NCBI GenBank assembly: GCA_016934605.1
Contig: JAFGSO010000552.1
Location: forward strand, 1-5,400
Length of the DNA stretch: 5,400 nt
Origin: Calditrichota bacterium
GTDB lineage: Bacteria > Calditrichota > Calditrichia > RBG-13-44-9
Direction: 5' to 3'
Shown here: piece by piece, positions 1 to 5,400 of the stretch
How the letters are laid out: each line of letters opens with the position of its first letter
Position numbering within the stretch: the stretch's first letter is position 1
Notes under the pieces: generated by a model
What the model was told of the DNA's origin: nothing
Database searches by the model: none
The model's input: only the letters and a program-made list of their open reading frames with translations
Position numbers and translations under genes: made by a program

Positions 1-1
1 A

Positions 2-185
2 GTGGCACCTGAAATAGCCACAAAGGGCTCAGGGCACAGAGAAAAAAACCATTATACTGTCTAATGATGTTAGAATTTGTGAATTAAACAAGTTAAGAGA
101 AAAAAGAGTTCAGAAAAAATATTTCCGTTTAAAAACAGTATGGGAAGAAGCAGGAAAAATCCGTCAACTTCTTCAGCCATTGTAA
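2..185 (+). CDS. Possible 3' end of an unrecognised plus-strand gene, frame apparently broken
   Basis: Two open stretches can be read here. The first is open from base 2 and ends at a TAA at 62-64 (it reads VAPEIATKGSGHREKNHYTV). The second, one frame on, is open from base 18 to a TAA at 183-185. It looks protein-like: charged, with segments such as RICELNKLREK and a final WEEAGKIRQLLQPL. The second stretch has no ATG, so it is unlikely to be a gene by itself. The two frames meet in a run of seven A at 42-48, and removing one A joins them into one reading. This suggests the C-terminus of a gene that starts left of the window and is frameshifted, mis-sequenced or slippage-translated. I do not recognise the family. 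Alternatively, the gene really ends at 64 and the rest is non-coding. It would be convergent with the minus-strand gene ending at 241. Confidence 0.3.
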
Positions 186-240
186 ATTGAATTTTAATTT
201 TTACGATAAAATCCTGAAGTGGTAATAGAACGCATATAAA

Positions 241-1707
241 TCAATCTGTCCGTGAAGAGGACTGAGCCGCGGCAGATTTTACTAGTCGTTTTGCCATATT
301 GCGGAAAACCAGAAAGTGAAAAGGCATAACCAGATACCAGTATGCTATACCTGTTATCCCGGAAGGAGTGAAGGTCGCGGTTTGTTCAAAAAGAGATTTC
401 TGATCATAGGTATCCTTTACACGGAATTCTAACCAGGCCTTACCGGGAAGTTTCATCTCAGCCCGCAATTTCAGATATTTGCCCGGTTCAAACTTTTCTA
501 CCCGCCAGAAATCAACAGGATCTCCTATGCGGAGCTCAGTCGGATGCCGGCGTCCTCTGCGCATTCCCACACCACCGATAAGCCGATCCAGCAATCCACG
601 AAGCTTCCAGAGCCAGTCTGCATAATACCAGCCTACATTTCCTCCTATGCGCTGGACTGTATTAAAAATAGACTCTGCCGGTAAAGACGATAATATTTTT
701 CGTTGATCGTGAAAAATTTTTGCAGACCATTTTTCAGAAATGATCTGATCTTTCATTAAATCAGCTTCCGTCCAACGGGATTCAGGGGACAAACTGGTTT
801 CTTTGATAAGAGCAATTTCGACAGATTCCCGGAAAGATAGTAAATCTAACTTTATCCAGCTTTTTATTTGATCATTCGATGTGATGGAATCATTTCGGAG
901 TCCTTCTATCAGAGGATAGGCAATACTCATTGGTACGGTTGTTACCAGATTAAGCCAATAGGCAGAGAGTCTTGGTGTGAGGACCGGTACTGGTATCATC
1001 CATAATTTTTTACCAAGAACCTCTGCTACAGTCTTCATCATTTCCTTATAGCTCAGCACTTCTTCTCCTCCAACTTCCAAAATCTGTCCGACTGTTCTGG
1101 GTTCAGTGAGGCAGCCGGTGAGATATTGCAATATATTCTGAATTGAGATAGGTTCACATAATGACTTTACCCATCGGGGAGTAATCATGATCGGTAATTT
1201 ATTGACCAGATCTCTAATAATTTCAAAAGAGGCACTCCCGCTTCCGATAATTATTGACGCACGGAGTTCGGTCACCGGTATTCCGGTCTCTCCCAGGATT
1301 TGTCCGACTTCCTGACGGCTCTTAAGGTGTGGAGACAAATTTTCCGATGCCTTTGCTAATCCTCCGAGATAAATGATCCTTTTAACTCCTGTTTCTCTCG
1401 CAGCAACTGCAAAATTTCGGGCTCCACGTGCATCGGTCTCCTCGAAATTTTTTTGATTACCCATGGAATGAATGAGATAATATGCAATGTCTATTCCTTT
1501 CAAGGCAGTTTCGAGAGTCACAGGATTCAATACATCGCCTTCAATAATTTCAACGCTTGGCCAGTTACGTGCTTTTAATTTTTCTGGAGTACGTGCCAAA
1601 CAGCGAACGCTATATTTTTCTTTCAGTAGAATTGGGACAAGACGCCCACCTATATATCCGGAAGCCCCTGCAACCAGAATTTTAGGATCGCTGGAAGAGT
1701 TTACCAT
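241..1707 (-). CDS. Atypical SDR / NAD(P)-binding epimerase-like protein with C-terminal DUF2867 domain
   Basis: A 488-residue two-domain protein. The N-terminal part (about 8-300) is a Rossmann fold of the extended/atypical short-chain dehydrogenase type. It has the nucleotide-binding loop GASGYIG at 14-20, an acidic GD at 57-58 (adenine side) and the family stretch IDIAYYLIHSM at 72-82. The usual YxxxK catalytic pair is absent: the corresponding strand reads YLGGL at 113-117, as in other atypical SDRs, so classical dehydrogenase chemistry cannot be assumed. A linker with SRWTEADL (310-317) leads to the DUF2867 domain (about 345-475), recognisable from RIGGNVGWYYADWLWKLRG, the GMRRGRR motif (381-387), GDPVDFWRVE and the final FHFLVFRNMAKR. 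No signal peptide is seen and it is probably cytoplasmic; the substrate is unknown. The start at 1707 is supported by AAGGGGA seven bases upstream. It is the last gene of the minus-strand cluster. The family assignment is secure; the function is not. Confidence 0.9.
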   Translation of the reverse strand: MVNSSSDPKILVAGASGYIGGRLVPILLKEKYSVRCLARTPEKLKARNWPSVEIIEGDVLNPVTLETALKGIDIAYYLIHSMGNQKNFEETDARGARNFAVAARETGVKRIIYLGGLAKASENLSPHLKSRQEVGQILGETGIPVTELRASIIIGSGSASFEIIRDLVNKLPIMITPRWVKSLCEPISIQNILQYLTGCLTEPRTVGQILEVGGEEVLSYKEMMKTVAEVLGKKLWMIPVPVLTPRLSAYWLNLVTTVPMSIAYPLIEGLRNDSITSNDQIKSWIKLDLLSFRESVEIALIKETSLSPESRWTEADLMKDQIISEKWSAKIFHDQRKILSSLPAESIFNTVQRIGGNVGWYYADWLWKLRGLLDRLIGGVGMRRGRRHPTELRIGDPVDFWRVEKFEPGKYLKLRAEMKLPGKAWLEFRVKDTYDQKSLFEQTATFTPSGITGIAYWYLVMPFHFLVFRNMAKRLVKSAAAQSSSRTD

Positions 1708-1713
1708 TTTGTG

Positions 1714-1720
1714 TCCCCTT
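1714..1720 (-). promoter_or_regulatory. Strong ribosome binding site of the SDR/DUF2867 gene
   Basis: On the minus strand the sequence AAGGGGA precedes the ATG at 1705-1707 with a six-base gap (CACAAA). It is the clearest Shine-Dalgarno sequence in the window. It fixes the start of the SDR gene and means this gene can be translated independently, although it lies only 41 bases after the stop of the peptidase gene. Confidence 0.7.
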
Positions 1721-1748
1721 ATAGTTCTGATTAACCGCCGTGAACCAA

Positions 1749-3917
1749 TTAAAATCCTAATTCTCTGAGAATGTGCTTACCTTTACTGAATTTGTCCGTC
1801 AAAAATAAAATGTAACGAATGTCGACACTGATAGAACGCTGATATTCTGGAAGGATATAGTAATCTCCGATAATACTTTCATAAGTCATGTCAAATATCA
1901 AGCCGATTAACTCTCCTTTAGCATTAAGGGTGGGGGAGCCTGAATTTCCTCCGGTCACATTAGTTGTATTCAGAAAACAGACTGGGATATCATTTAGTTC
2001 CGGATCAATATAATTGTCAGCATTTATTGATTTTGATAAATCAATTAATTTTTCTGGAACCCGGAACGGAAATTCCCTGCTGTTTTTTTGAACCATTCCT
2101 GTCAGCGATGTTTGGGGAAGATATTGAATGGCATCTCTGGGTGAGTAACCATTTATCCAACCATAGGTAAAACGAATAGTTGAGTTTGCATCCGGAGCCA
2201 ATCTATCATTTTTTATTTCTATCAATGCTTCAAAATACTTTCTTTTAGAAATATCTTCTTTAAAATGTAATAGCTCTCTCTGTTCACGTACAATAGACAG
2301 CTCTTTTTCCAACTGTATTGCCAGATCCAGTAAAGGATCGTTAATCTTATTTAATTCATCTTCATCCATTTCGAACAATTTTAAACGTATTTCAGGGTCC
2401 GTTAATGCGGTCAGGCTGTACCAGCTATCGACTAAGGAATCGATATAGCTGGAAGATTTGTCTGAAAACTTCCTTAGAGCATTGGGAATATACTGGGTAG
2501 AAATCCAACGCAGCGAATCAAGCCTGAGTTTAAACAATATTCTGTCAACACTCTCATCATAGCTCCGTTCAGCTATTTTAATCTTGTTTCTAAGAGATGC
2601 ATAATTTCTTTCCTGAAAACCGGGATCTCTTTCTATATCAAGTTTTTTTCTTTCCTGAACGGCTCTGGTAATTAAATGTGCCTGGTAGAGCAATGTGGGT
2701 CCACGATAAGGATCTACCCAGCTGGATAAATCGTCGTAAAGGATTTCAGCTTCTTTTCTTTCTTCCACAATCTTTTTTGAATCATTAAATAGGTTCCCGT
2801 ATTTGTTTTTTCGATCGGGATTCTGATGAATCCATTTTTCGAGTTCTTTCTGAGATTTCTCCTTCAACTCGAAAAGATTTTGTTGTTCGAATTGATCAAT
2901 TTTACCTTGATAATTTTTGATTGAATTATTGAGACCCCTGATTTTACTGGCATATTTTATTTCCCGAGCGCGGTCTGCGCTGACGATTTCAGAAAAAAAA
3001 TTTTCAACCTTTAAATATTGCTTCAACTTTATTTTCAAAAATTCAGCGGACCACTCAAATTCATTAAAAGTGAAGTTCCTGTAAGTTCGTCCAGGATATC
3101 CAATGACAAAATTCAGATCCTGATCATCTATATCATCTCCTGAAATTTTTAGATAATTTTCAGGCCGGAATGGTATATTCTCCCTGTTAAAATCAGCACC
3201 TTGATTATCTTCAGAAACATACGCGCGTAGAAAGGTAAAATCGCCGGTATGTCTTGGCCACATCCAGTTGTCAATATCACCCCCAAAGTTTGCTATATCG
3301 ATTGGTGGTGCATAAACAATTCGAATATCATTTAGTCTTTTAAATTTGTAAAGATAATAAAATTTGCCGCCAAAAATTTCGGCTATTTCAGCGCGGACTC
3401 CGGATTCCGTCATTTCTGTTTCTTTGATAATTTTATTTTTGTTTCTTTCGATGGCTGTTTTCAGGTCAGAGACAGCCATGTCGGGATGGAGACCTTTCAT
3501 AATTTGATCTGTGCAGTCCTCAAAACCCAAAAAAACATCAGCATGTACACCGGGGGCTGGTATTTCCTGTTCTCTTGTCCATGCCATGAATCCATTTTTC
3601 AAATAGTCATGATCAATATCCGATGCCCTCTGCAGCGCCCCATAAGCAACATGATGATTTGTTAAAATAAGACCCTCTTTACTGACAAAAGAAGCTGTTC
3701 CCCCTCCCAGGTGAATAACCGCTCCCATTAAACCTGGATCGTCCTGTGAATAAATTTTCTCAACCGGAATTTTCAGTCCCGATTTCTCAAGTTCTAATAT
3801 GGAAAGCTGATTCGGCATCCACATACCCTCATCAGCAAGAACTGGTGTTAGCATGAAACAGAATATCAATAAAAAATGTCTGATTTTTAAAACAGGAAAC
3901 ATATCAGTCCTCATCAT
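1749..3917 (-). CDS. S46 family serine dipeptidyl-peptidase (DPP7/DPP11-like), exported
   Basis: A 722-residue protein of peptidase family S46. These enzymes remove dipeptides from the N-termini of peptides in the periplasm of asaccharolytic or protein-degrading Gram-negative bacteria. A Sec signal peptide is evident: basic KIRH, hydrophobic FLLIFCFML, then PVLA with likely cleavage after Ala28. This leaves the typical mature N-terminus DEGMWMP. There is no lipobox. The chymotrypsin-like triad is complete: His89 in TNHHV, Asp226 in HTGDF and Ser659 in GGNSGSP. DNWMWPRHTGD (216-226) and RGLNNSIK (327-334) are family motifs of the active-site cleft. Residues about 290-560 are rich in charged helices and match the alpha-helical cap inserted between the two barrel halves. 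Length is normal (about 700-730). The residue 18 after the catalytic Ser, which sets P1 preference, is Met677 instead of the known Gly or Arg. The start at 3917 overlaps the upstream stop as ATGA, suggesting coupling; Met2 and Met6 are alternative starts and would still leave the signal peptide intact. Confidence 0.95.
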   Translation of the reverse strand: MMRTDMFPVLKIRHFLLIFCFMLTPVLADEGMWMPNQLSILELEKSGLKIPVEKIYSQDDPGLMGAVIHLGGGTASFVSKEGLILTNHHVAYGALQRASDIDHDYLKNGFMAWTREQEIPAPGVHADVFLGFEDCTDQIMKGLHPDMAVSDLKTAIERNKNKIIKETEMTESGVRAEIAEIFGGKFYYLYKFKRLNDIRIVYAPPIDIANFGGDIDNWMWPRHTGDFTFLRAYVSEDNQGADFNRENIPFRPENYLKISGDDIDDQDLNFVIGYPGRTYRNFTFNEFEWSAEFLKIKLKQYLKVENFFSEIVSADRAREIKYASKIRGLNNSIKNYQGKIDQFEQQNLFELKEKSQKELEKWIHQNPDRKNKYGNLFNDSKKIVEERKEAEILYDDLSSWVDPYRGPTLLYQAHLITRAVQERKKLDIERDPGFQERNYASLRNKIKIAERSYDESVDRILFKLRLDSLRWISTQYIPNALRKFSDKSSSYIDSLVDSWYSLTALTDPEIRLKLFEMDEDELNKINDPLLDLAIQLEKELSIVREQRELLHFKEDISKRKYFEALIEIKNDRLAPDANSTIRFTYGWINGYSPRDAIQYLPQTSLTGMVQKNSREFPFRVPEKLIDLSKSINADNYIDPELNDIPVCFLNTTNVTGGNSGSPTLNAKGELIGLIFDMTYESIIGDYYILPEYQRSISVDIRYILFLTDKFSKGKHILRELGF

Positions 3918-4387
3918 AAATTTGAATTAAAATGTTCTGAAAAAATAGTCTGTAATTTATTTTCCCGAAACCCGAATATTTTTTGAATATCTCTTCGAAC
4001 AAACAAATAGTTTAGGACAGGAGCCAGTATCCGCCCATATAATGCATACTCGATGTTATCACGAATAATTGTTCCGTTATTGTAAGATTCAAACTGGTGT
4101 TCATGTATCCATTTTTTATAGGGCCCCTTCAATTGAATATCCACGAACCGATTCGGCGGTTCCCAAACACTGATTTCAGTTTTCCAGTGGACAGGTATTC
4201 GGTAAATGTTCAGACGATAATCTATAATCGTGCCAGGTTTCATAATGATGGGTTGTGGTGTGAGGATATTAAACTGCAAATGTGGGGGAGAAAGAATACT
4301 CAGATTTTCAGCCCGGCTGAAAAAATCAAAAATGTCTTCCTGCGAAACAGGAATAAAAGTGGAAAATGTTATTGAATATGTTTTCAT
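3914..4387 (-). CDS. SRPBCC (START-like) family protein, possible lipid or hydrophobic ligand binder
   Basis: A 157-residue single-domain protein of the SRPBCC superfamily (polyketide cyclase / START-like fold), in the COG4276-type subgroup. The sequence shows the subgroup's conserved series: ENL (27-29), SPPHL (33-37), PGTIIDYRL (51-59), PVHW (65-68), WEPPNRFVD (75-83), QLKGPYKKWIHEHQF (85-99), a GT turn at 105-106, D110, and a C-terminal helix with RRDI and FGFREN. Such proteins form a deep hydrophobic cavity, but the ligand of this subgroup is not established. There is no signal peptide or membrane helix, so it is probably cytoplasmic. It is the first gene of the minus-strand cluster, about 25 nt downstream of a predicted transcription start, and its TGA overlaps the peptidase ATG by four bases. 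The Shine-Dalgarno is weak (only AGG, about a dozen bases upstream). In this family SRPBCC and SDR proteins are often encoded close together, so it may work with the SDR protein at 241-1707; that is an inference. Confidence 0.85.
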   Translation of the reverse strand: MKTYSITFSTFIPVSQEDIFDFFSRAENLSILSPPHLQFNILTPQPIIMKPGTIIDYRLNIYRIPVHWKTEISVWEPPNRFVDIQLKGPYKKWIHEHQFESYNNGTIIRDNIEYALYGRILAPVLNYLFVRRDIQKIFGFRENKLQTIFSEHFNSNL

Positions 4388-4418
4388 AGAGTTCTAATAC
4401 CTGTTTTATTTGTTCTTT

Positions 4419-4447
4419 ACTATAATCAGAAATTGAGATGCACTCAA
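4419..4447 (-). promoter_or_regulatory. Predicted sigma70-like promoter of the SRPBCC-peptidase-SDR operon
   Basis: Read on the minus strand, TTGAGT (4447-4442) is separated by exactly 17 bp from TATAGT (4424-4419), matching the -35 and -10 consensus at four and five of six positions. Transcription would begin near 4412 and give a leader of about 25 nt before the ATG at 4387. No hairpin terminator is obvious between the three downstream genes, so this could drive all of them. If the organism is a Bacteroidota member its main promoter consensus differs, and this match would mean less. Confidence 0.55.
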
Positions 4448-4460
4448 AATTAAAAACTAA

Positions 4461-4648
4461 CATTTCTCACATAGTAACTAATTGTAATTACGATGGTTAC
4501 TGAAATTATGTGTGTTTTGGACTTTACACCCTATTTAAGCAACTCTACGGAAAATCTATATAAATGTGAGAATTATCCAATTTATTCGCATGAAATTTCA
4601 TAAATCAGTAATACTATGCGTTAAATCCCATGTTTGAAGTGAGAAATG
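4461..4648. repeat. Spaced 10-bp inverted repeat with a third partial copy (GTGAGAA word)
   Basis: CATTTCTCAC at 4461-4470 is the exact reverse complement of GTGAGAAATG at 4639-4648. A third related copy, ATGTGAGAA at 4564-4572, is the reverse complement of TTCTCACAT at 4464-4472. The core word GTGAGAA thus occurs three times within 190 bp, upstream of the SRPBCC operon promoter. It could mark binding sites of one regulator, or be chance in A+T-rich DNA. Confidence 0.35.
4473..4501. promoter_or_regulatory. Nested dyad symmetry, candidate operator
   Basis: Outer arms AGTAAC (4473-4478) and GTTACT (4496-4501) are perfect reverse complements and enclose a second palindrome, TAATT-GT-AATTA (4479-4490). 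It lies 26 bp upstream of the -35 box of the predicted minus-strand promoter, a position suited to an activator site. The regulator is unknown. Confidence 0.3.
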
Positions 4649-4858
4649 CTTGTATATAAGATATATGAAATATTTTCTTTGTGATACATAATTTTGAAAT
4701 AAAAAAGATTGAAACCTTTTATTTAATTCATATTTAACTTGATTAATTTACAAACTTTACCATGAATACTCATTGCAAGAATCTTTTTCTGTATGTTCTG
4801 TGCCTGTTGGCAAGTTATATGCAACAGATTTACGACGGACACCGAAAAACGACCCATT

Positions 4859-4881
4859 AAAAAGAAAAAAGAAAAAAGAAA
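4859..4881 (+). repeat. Purine tract with 7-bp period (A5-6G units)
   Basis: A 23-base stretch made only of A and G, with G at 4864, 4871 and 4878, that is about three tandem A5-6G units with a seven-base period. This is a simple low-complexity repeat that could change length by slippage. It lies within the ATG-less open frame at 4743-4919, where it would encode a lysine-rich stretch. Confidence 0.6.
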
Positions 4882-4920
4882 TAAATAAAGCAGGCATAAA
4901 AATTCTTGAATTTTTCTAAT

Positions 4921-4940
4921 AAATGTGACCGAGCACATTT
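4921..4940. promoter_or_regulatory. AAATGTG-N6-CACATTT dyad, candidate regulator binding site (CRP/FNR-like)
   Basis: Perfect 7-bp arms AAATGTG and CACATTT are separated by six bases (ACCGAG). The arms equal the outer parts of the E. coli CRP consensus, but the spacer is two bases shorter, giving the 14-bp core geometry seen in FNR-type sites. It lies about 220 bp before the NuoE-like start. The word ATGTGACC at its left arm recurs at 4982-4989. Assignment to the CRP/FNR family is an inference from the pattern only. Confidence 0.4.
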
Positions 4941-5005
4941 TAACTTATTCTAAAATGATAAATTCAGTTAATTATTAACTTATGTGACCTTATGTTCTGC
5001 TGTCA

Positions 5006-5023
5006 TATAATTAATGAATTATA
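5006..5023 (+). promoter_or_regulatory. TATAAT box within an AT-rich inverted repeat, possible -10 of the NuoE-like gene
   Basis: TATAATT (5006-5012) and AATTATA (5017-5023) form 7-bp arms around AATG. The left arm contains a perfect -10 hexamer, TATAAT, with TGTGAC 17 bp upstream (4983-4988) as a weak -35. A transcript from here would have a leader of roughly 140 nt before the ATG at 5161. In such A+T-rich DNA a chance TATAAT is not unlikely. Confidence 0.3.
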
Positions 5024-5104
5024 CAATTCAACAAATTGAGTAAATATTTTTTTTATTGAAAAATATATATGAACTGTTATAACTTAAGGCTGAAATTTGT
5101 GCTT

Positions 5105-5124
5105 TTTTACACAAAATTGTAAAA
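5105..5124. promoter_or_regulatory. TTTTACA-N6-TGTAAAA dyad upstream of the NuoE-like gene
   Basis: Perfect 7-bp arms TTTTACA (5105-5111) and TGTAAAA (5118-5124) flank CAAAAT. The right arm overlaps a possible weak -35 (TTGTAA, 5117-5122), and the site ends 36 bases before the start codon, a usual place for a repressor operator. The arms differ from the redox regulator Rex consensus (TTGTTAA/TTAACAA), so the regulator is unknown. Confidence 0.4.
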
Positions 5125-5160
5125 TTAAAACCAAATAATACATAAAAACTGAGTTTTTTA

Positions 5161-5400
5161 ATGGAAGCATCCCCAACCAAAAATATGGATTCTCTGAATT
5201 TAAAACCGCTGGAGAAACTACTTAAACAGTACAGTGGCAAAAAAGGTGTTTTGATCCCATTATTACAGAAAACACAACAAATTTATGGTTATCTTCCCAA
5301 GATAACATTGATCAAAATTGCAGAAAGTCTGAATATGGATGTGAGTCGGGTATATGGAGTAGCAACATTTTATGCACAATTCAGATTAACACCTGTTGGA
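5161..5400 (+). CDS. nuoE: NuoE-like NADH dehydrogenase / NADH-linked hydrogenase 24 kDa [2Fe-2S] subunit, 5' part
   Basis: Eighty codons are visible before the window ends, of a protein usually near 160 residues. The N-terminal helical segment is characteristic of the complex I 24 kDa family (NuoE, also HndA/HydA-gamma type subunits of NAD-linked hydrogenases and formate dehydrogenases): SGKKGVLIPLLQKTQQIYGYLP (25-46), then LNMDVSRVYGVATFYAQF (57-74) and LTP (76-78). The four cysteines that bind the [2Fe-2S] cluster lie in the thioredoxin-like half beyond the window, so cluster integrity cannot be judged. The protein passes electrons near the NADH/FMN site of a partner NuoF-type subunit, expected to be encoded next. 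The in-frame stop at 5143-5145 excludes a longer ATG start. ATG 5161 is chosen, with Met9 (5185) as an alternative; neither has a clear Shine-Dalgarno. Respiratory complex I and a hydrogenase cannot be told apart here. Confidence 0.9.
   Translation, partial: MEASPTKNMDSLNLKPLEKLLKQYSGKKGVLIPLLQKTQQIYGYLPKITLIKIAESLNMDVSRVYGVATFYAQFRLTPVG

Larger units (their letters stand above)
4388..5160. other. Long A+T-rich divergent intergenic region without a convincing gene
   Basis: About 770 bp lie between the start of the minus-strand SRPBCC gene and the start of the plus-strand NuoE-like gene. Base composition is clearly more A+T-rich than the genes on either side. It contains the promoter at 4419-4447, several dyad symmetries and repeated short words listed separately, and a purine-rich tandem repeat. 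Short open frames exist on both strands (for example plus 4493-4603, plus 4762-4860, minus 4723-4938), but none has a good ribosome binding site or a recognisable protein. One ATG-less open frame at 4743-4919 looks somewhat protein-like and might be a gene remnant. No tRNA or known riboswitch pattern was recognised. An unannotated small RNA or long 5' leader is possible but not shown. Confidence 0.7.

Noticed and set aside
70..180. Minus-strand hydrophobic 36-codon frame
   Set aside because: Mirror of the lysine-rich plus-strand frame; no ribosome binding site, and the plus strand reads as more protein-like.
199..211. TTTTA-CGA-TAAAA hairpin between the convergent gene ends as a terminator
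   Set aside because: Only five A-U pairs and no G+C stem; too weak to call a terminator for either gene.
1487..1768. Plus-strand open frame of 93 codons
   Set aside because: Lies antisense to the N-terminal coding part of the SDR gene, whose family motifs are clear; no recognisable protein.
1964..2170. Plus-strand open frame of 68 codons
   Set aside because: Fully antisense to the conserved C-terminal region of the S46 peptidase; a shadow frame.
4097..4375. Plus-strand open frame of 92 codons
   Set aside because: Antisense to almost the whole SRPBCC gene, whose conserved motifs prove the minus strand is coding.
4493..4603. Plus-strand ATG frame of 36 codons in the intergenic region
   Set aside because: No ribosome binding site, no recognisable sequence, and a length expected by chance.
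4654..4666. ATATA-AGA-TATAT palindrome
   Set aside because: Short and simple AT dyad, expected by chance in this A+T-rich stretch.
4723..4938. Minus-strand open frame of 71 codons with a hydrophobic stretch
   Set aside because: The Leu/Phe-rich segment is just the complement of the A-rich purine tract; there is no ribosome binding site and the protein is unrecognised. A small membrane protein cannot be fully excluded.
5028..5240. Minus-strand open frame of 70 codons
   Set aside because: Overlaps the start of the NuoE-like gene in antisense; no motif or ribosome binding site.

Overview
The window looks like ordinary bacterial chromosome: moderately A+T-rich genes and a very A+T-rich long intergenic region. 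An exported S46 dipeptidyl-peptidase (best known from Bacteroidota and a few other Gram-negative-type groups) suggests an organism with a periplasm. The start of a NuoE/HydA-type [2Fe-2S] subunit suggests respiratory or hydrogenase-type NADH metabolism. The phylum cannot be fixed from this window; Bacteroidota-like or a neighbouring lineage is an inference.

Layout. Bases 1-185 hold what may be the 3' end of an unrecognised plus-strand gene. Its two open pieces lie in different frames and meet at a run of seven A. Bases 241-4387 are a three-gene minus-strand cluster, read right to left. It begins with a small SRPBCC-fold protein (3914-4387), followed by an S46 family serine dipeptidyl-peptidase with a Sec signal peptide (1749-3917) and an atypical short-chain dehydrogenase/epimerase-like protein with a C-terminal DUF2867 domain (241-1707). 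The first two genes overlap by four bases (ATGA). The third follows after 41 bases and has a good Shine-Dalgarno sequence. A sigma70-like promoter (TTGAGT, 17 bp, TATAGT) lies just upstream of the SRPBCC gene, so the three are probably one operon.

Bases 4388-5160 (about 770 bp) separate this operon from the divergent plus-strand gene. They contain no convincing gene but carry several dyad symmetries: a nested one at 4473-4501, a 7-bp-arm AAATGTG/CACATTT site at 4921-4940, an AT hairpin at 5006-5023 and a TTTTACA/TGTAAAA site at 5105-5124. They also hold recurrent TGTGA and GTGAGAA words and a short 7-bp-period purine repeat. These are candidate regulatory sites, not proven ones.

From 5161 to the window end lies the 5' part of a NuoE-like gene (80 codons, cut off by the window), probably the first gene of a NADH dehydrogenase or NADH-linked hydrogenase/formate dehydrogenase operon.

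I do not see a mobile element, CRISPR array, tRNA or rRNA, and no clearly new multi-gene system. The points most worth checking are the non-canonical S1-pocket residue of the S46 peptidase, the placement of that exported peptidase between two genes of apparently cytoplasmic proteins, the possible frameshift at the left edge, and the dyads in the divergent intergenic region.
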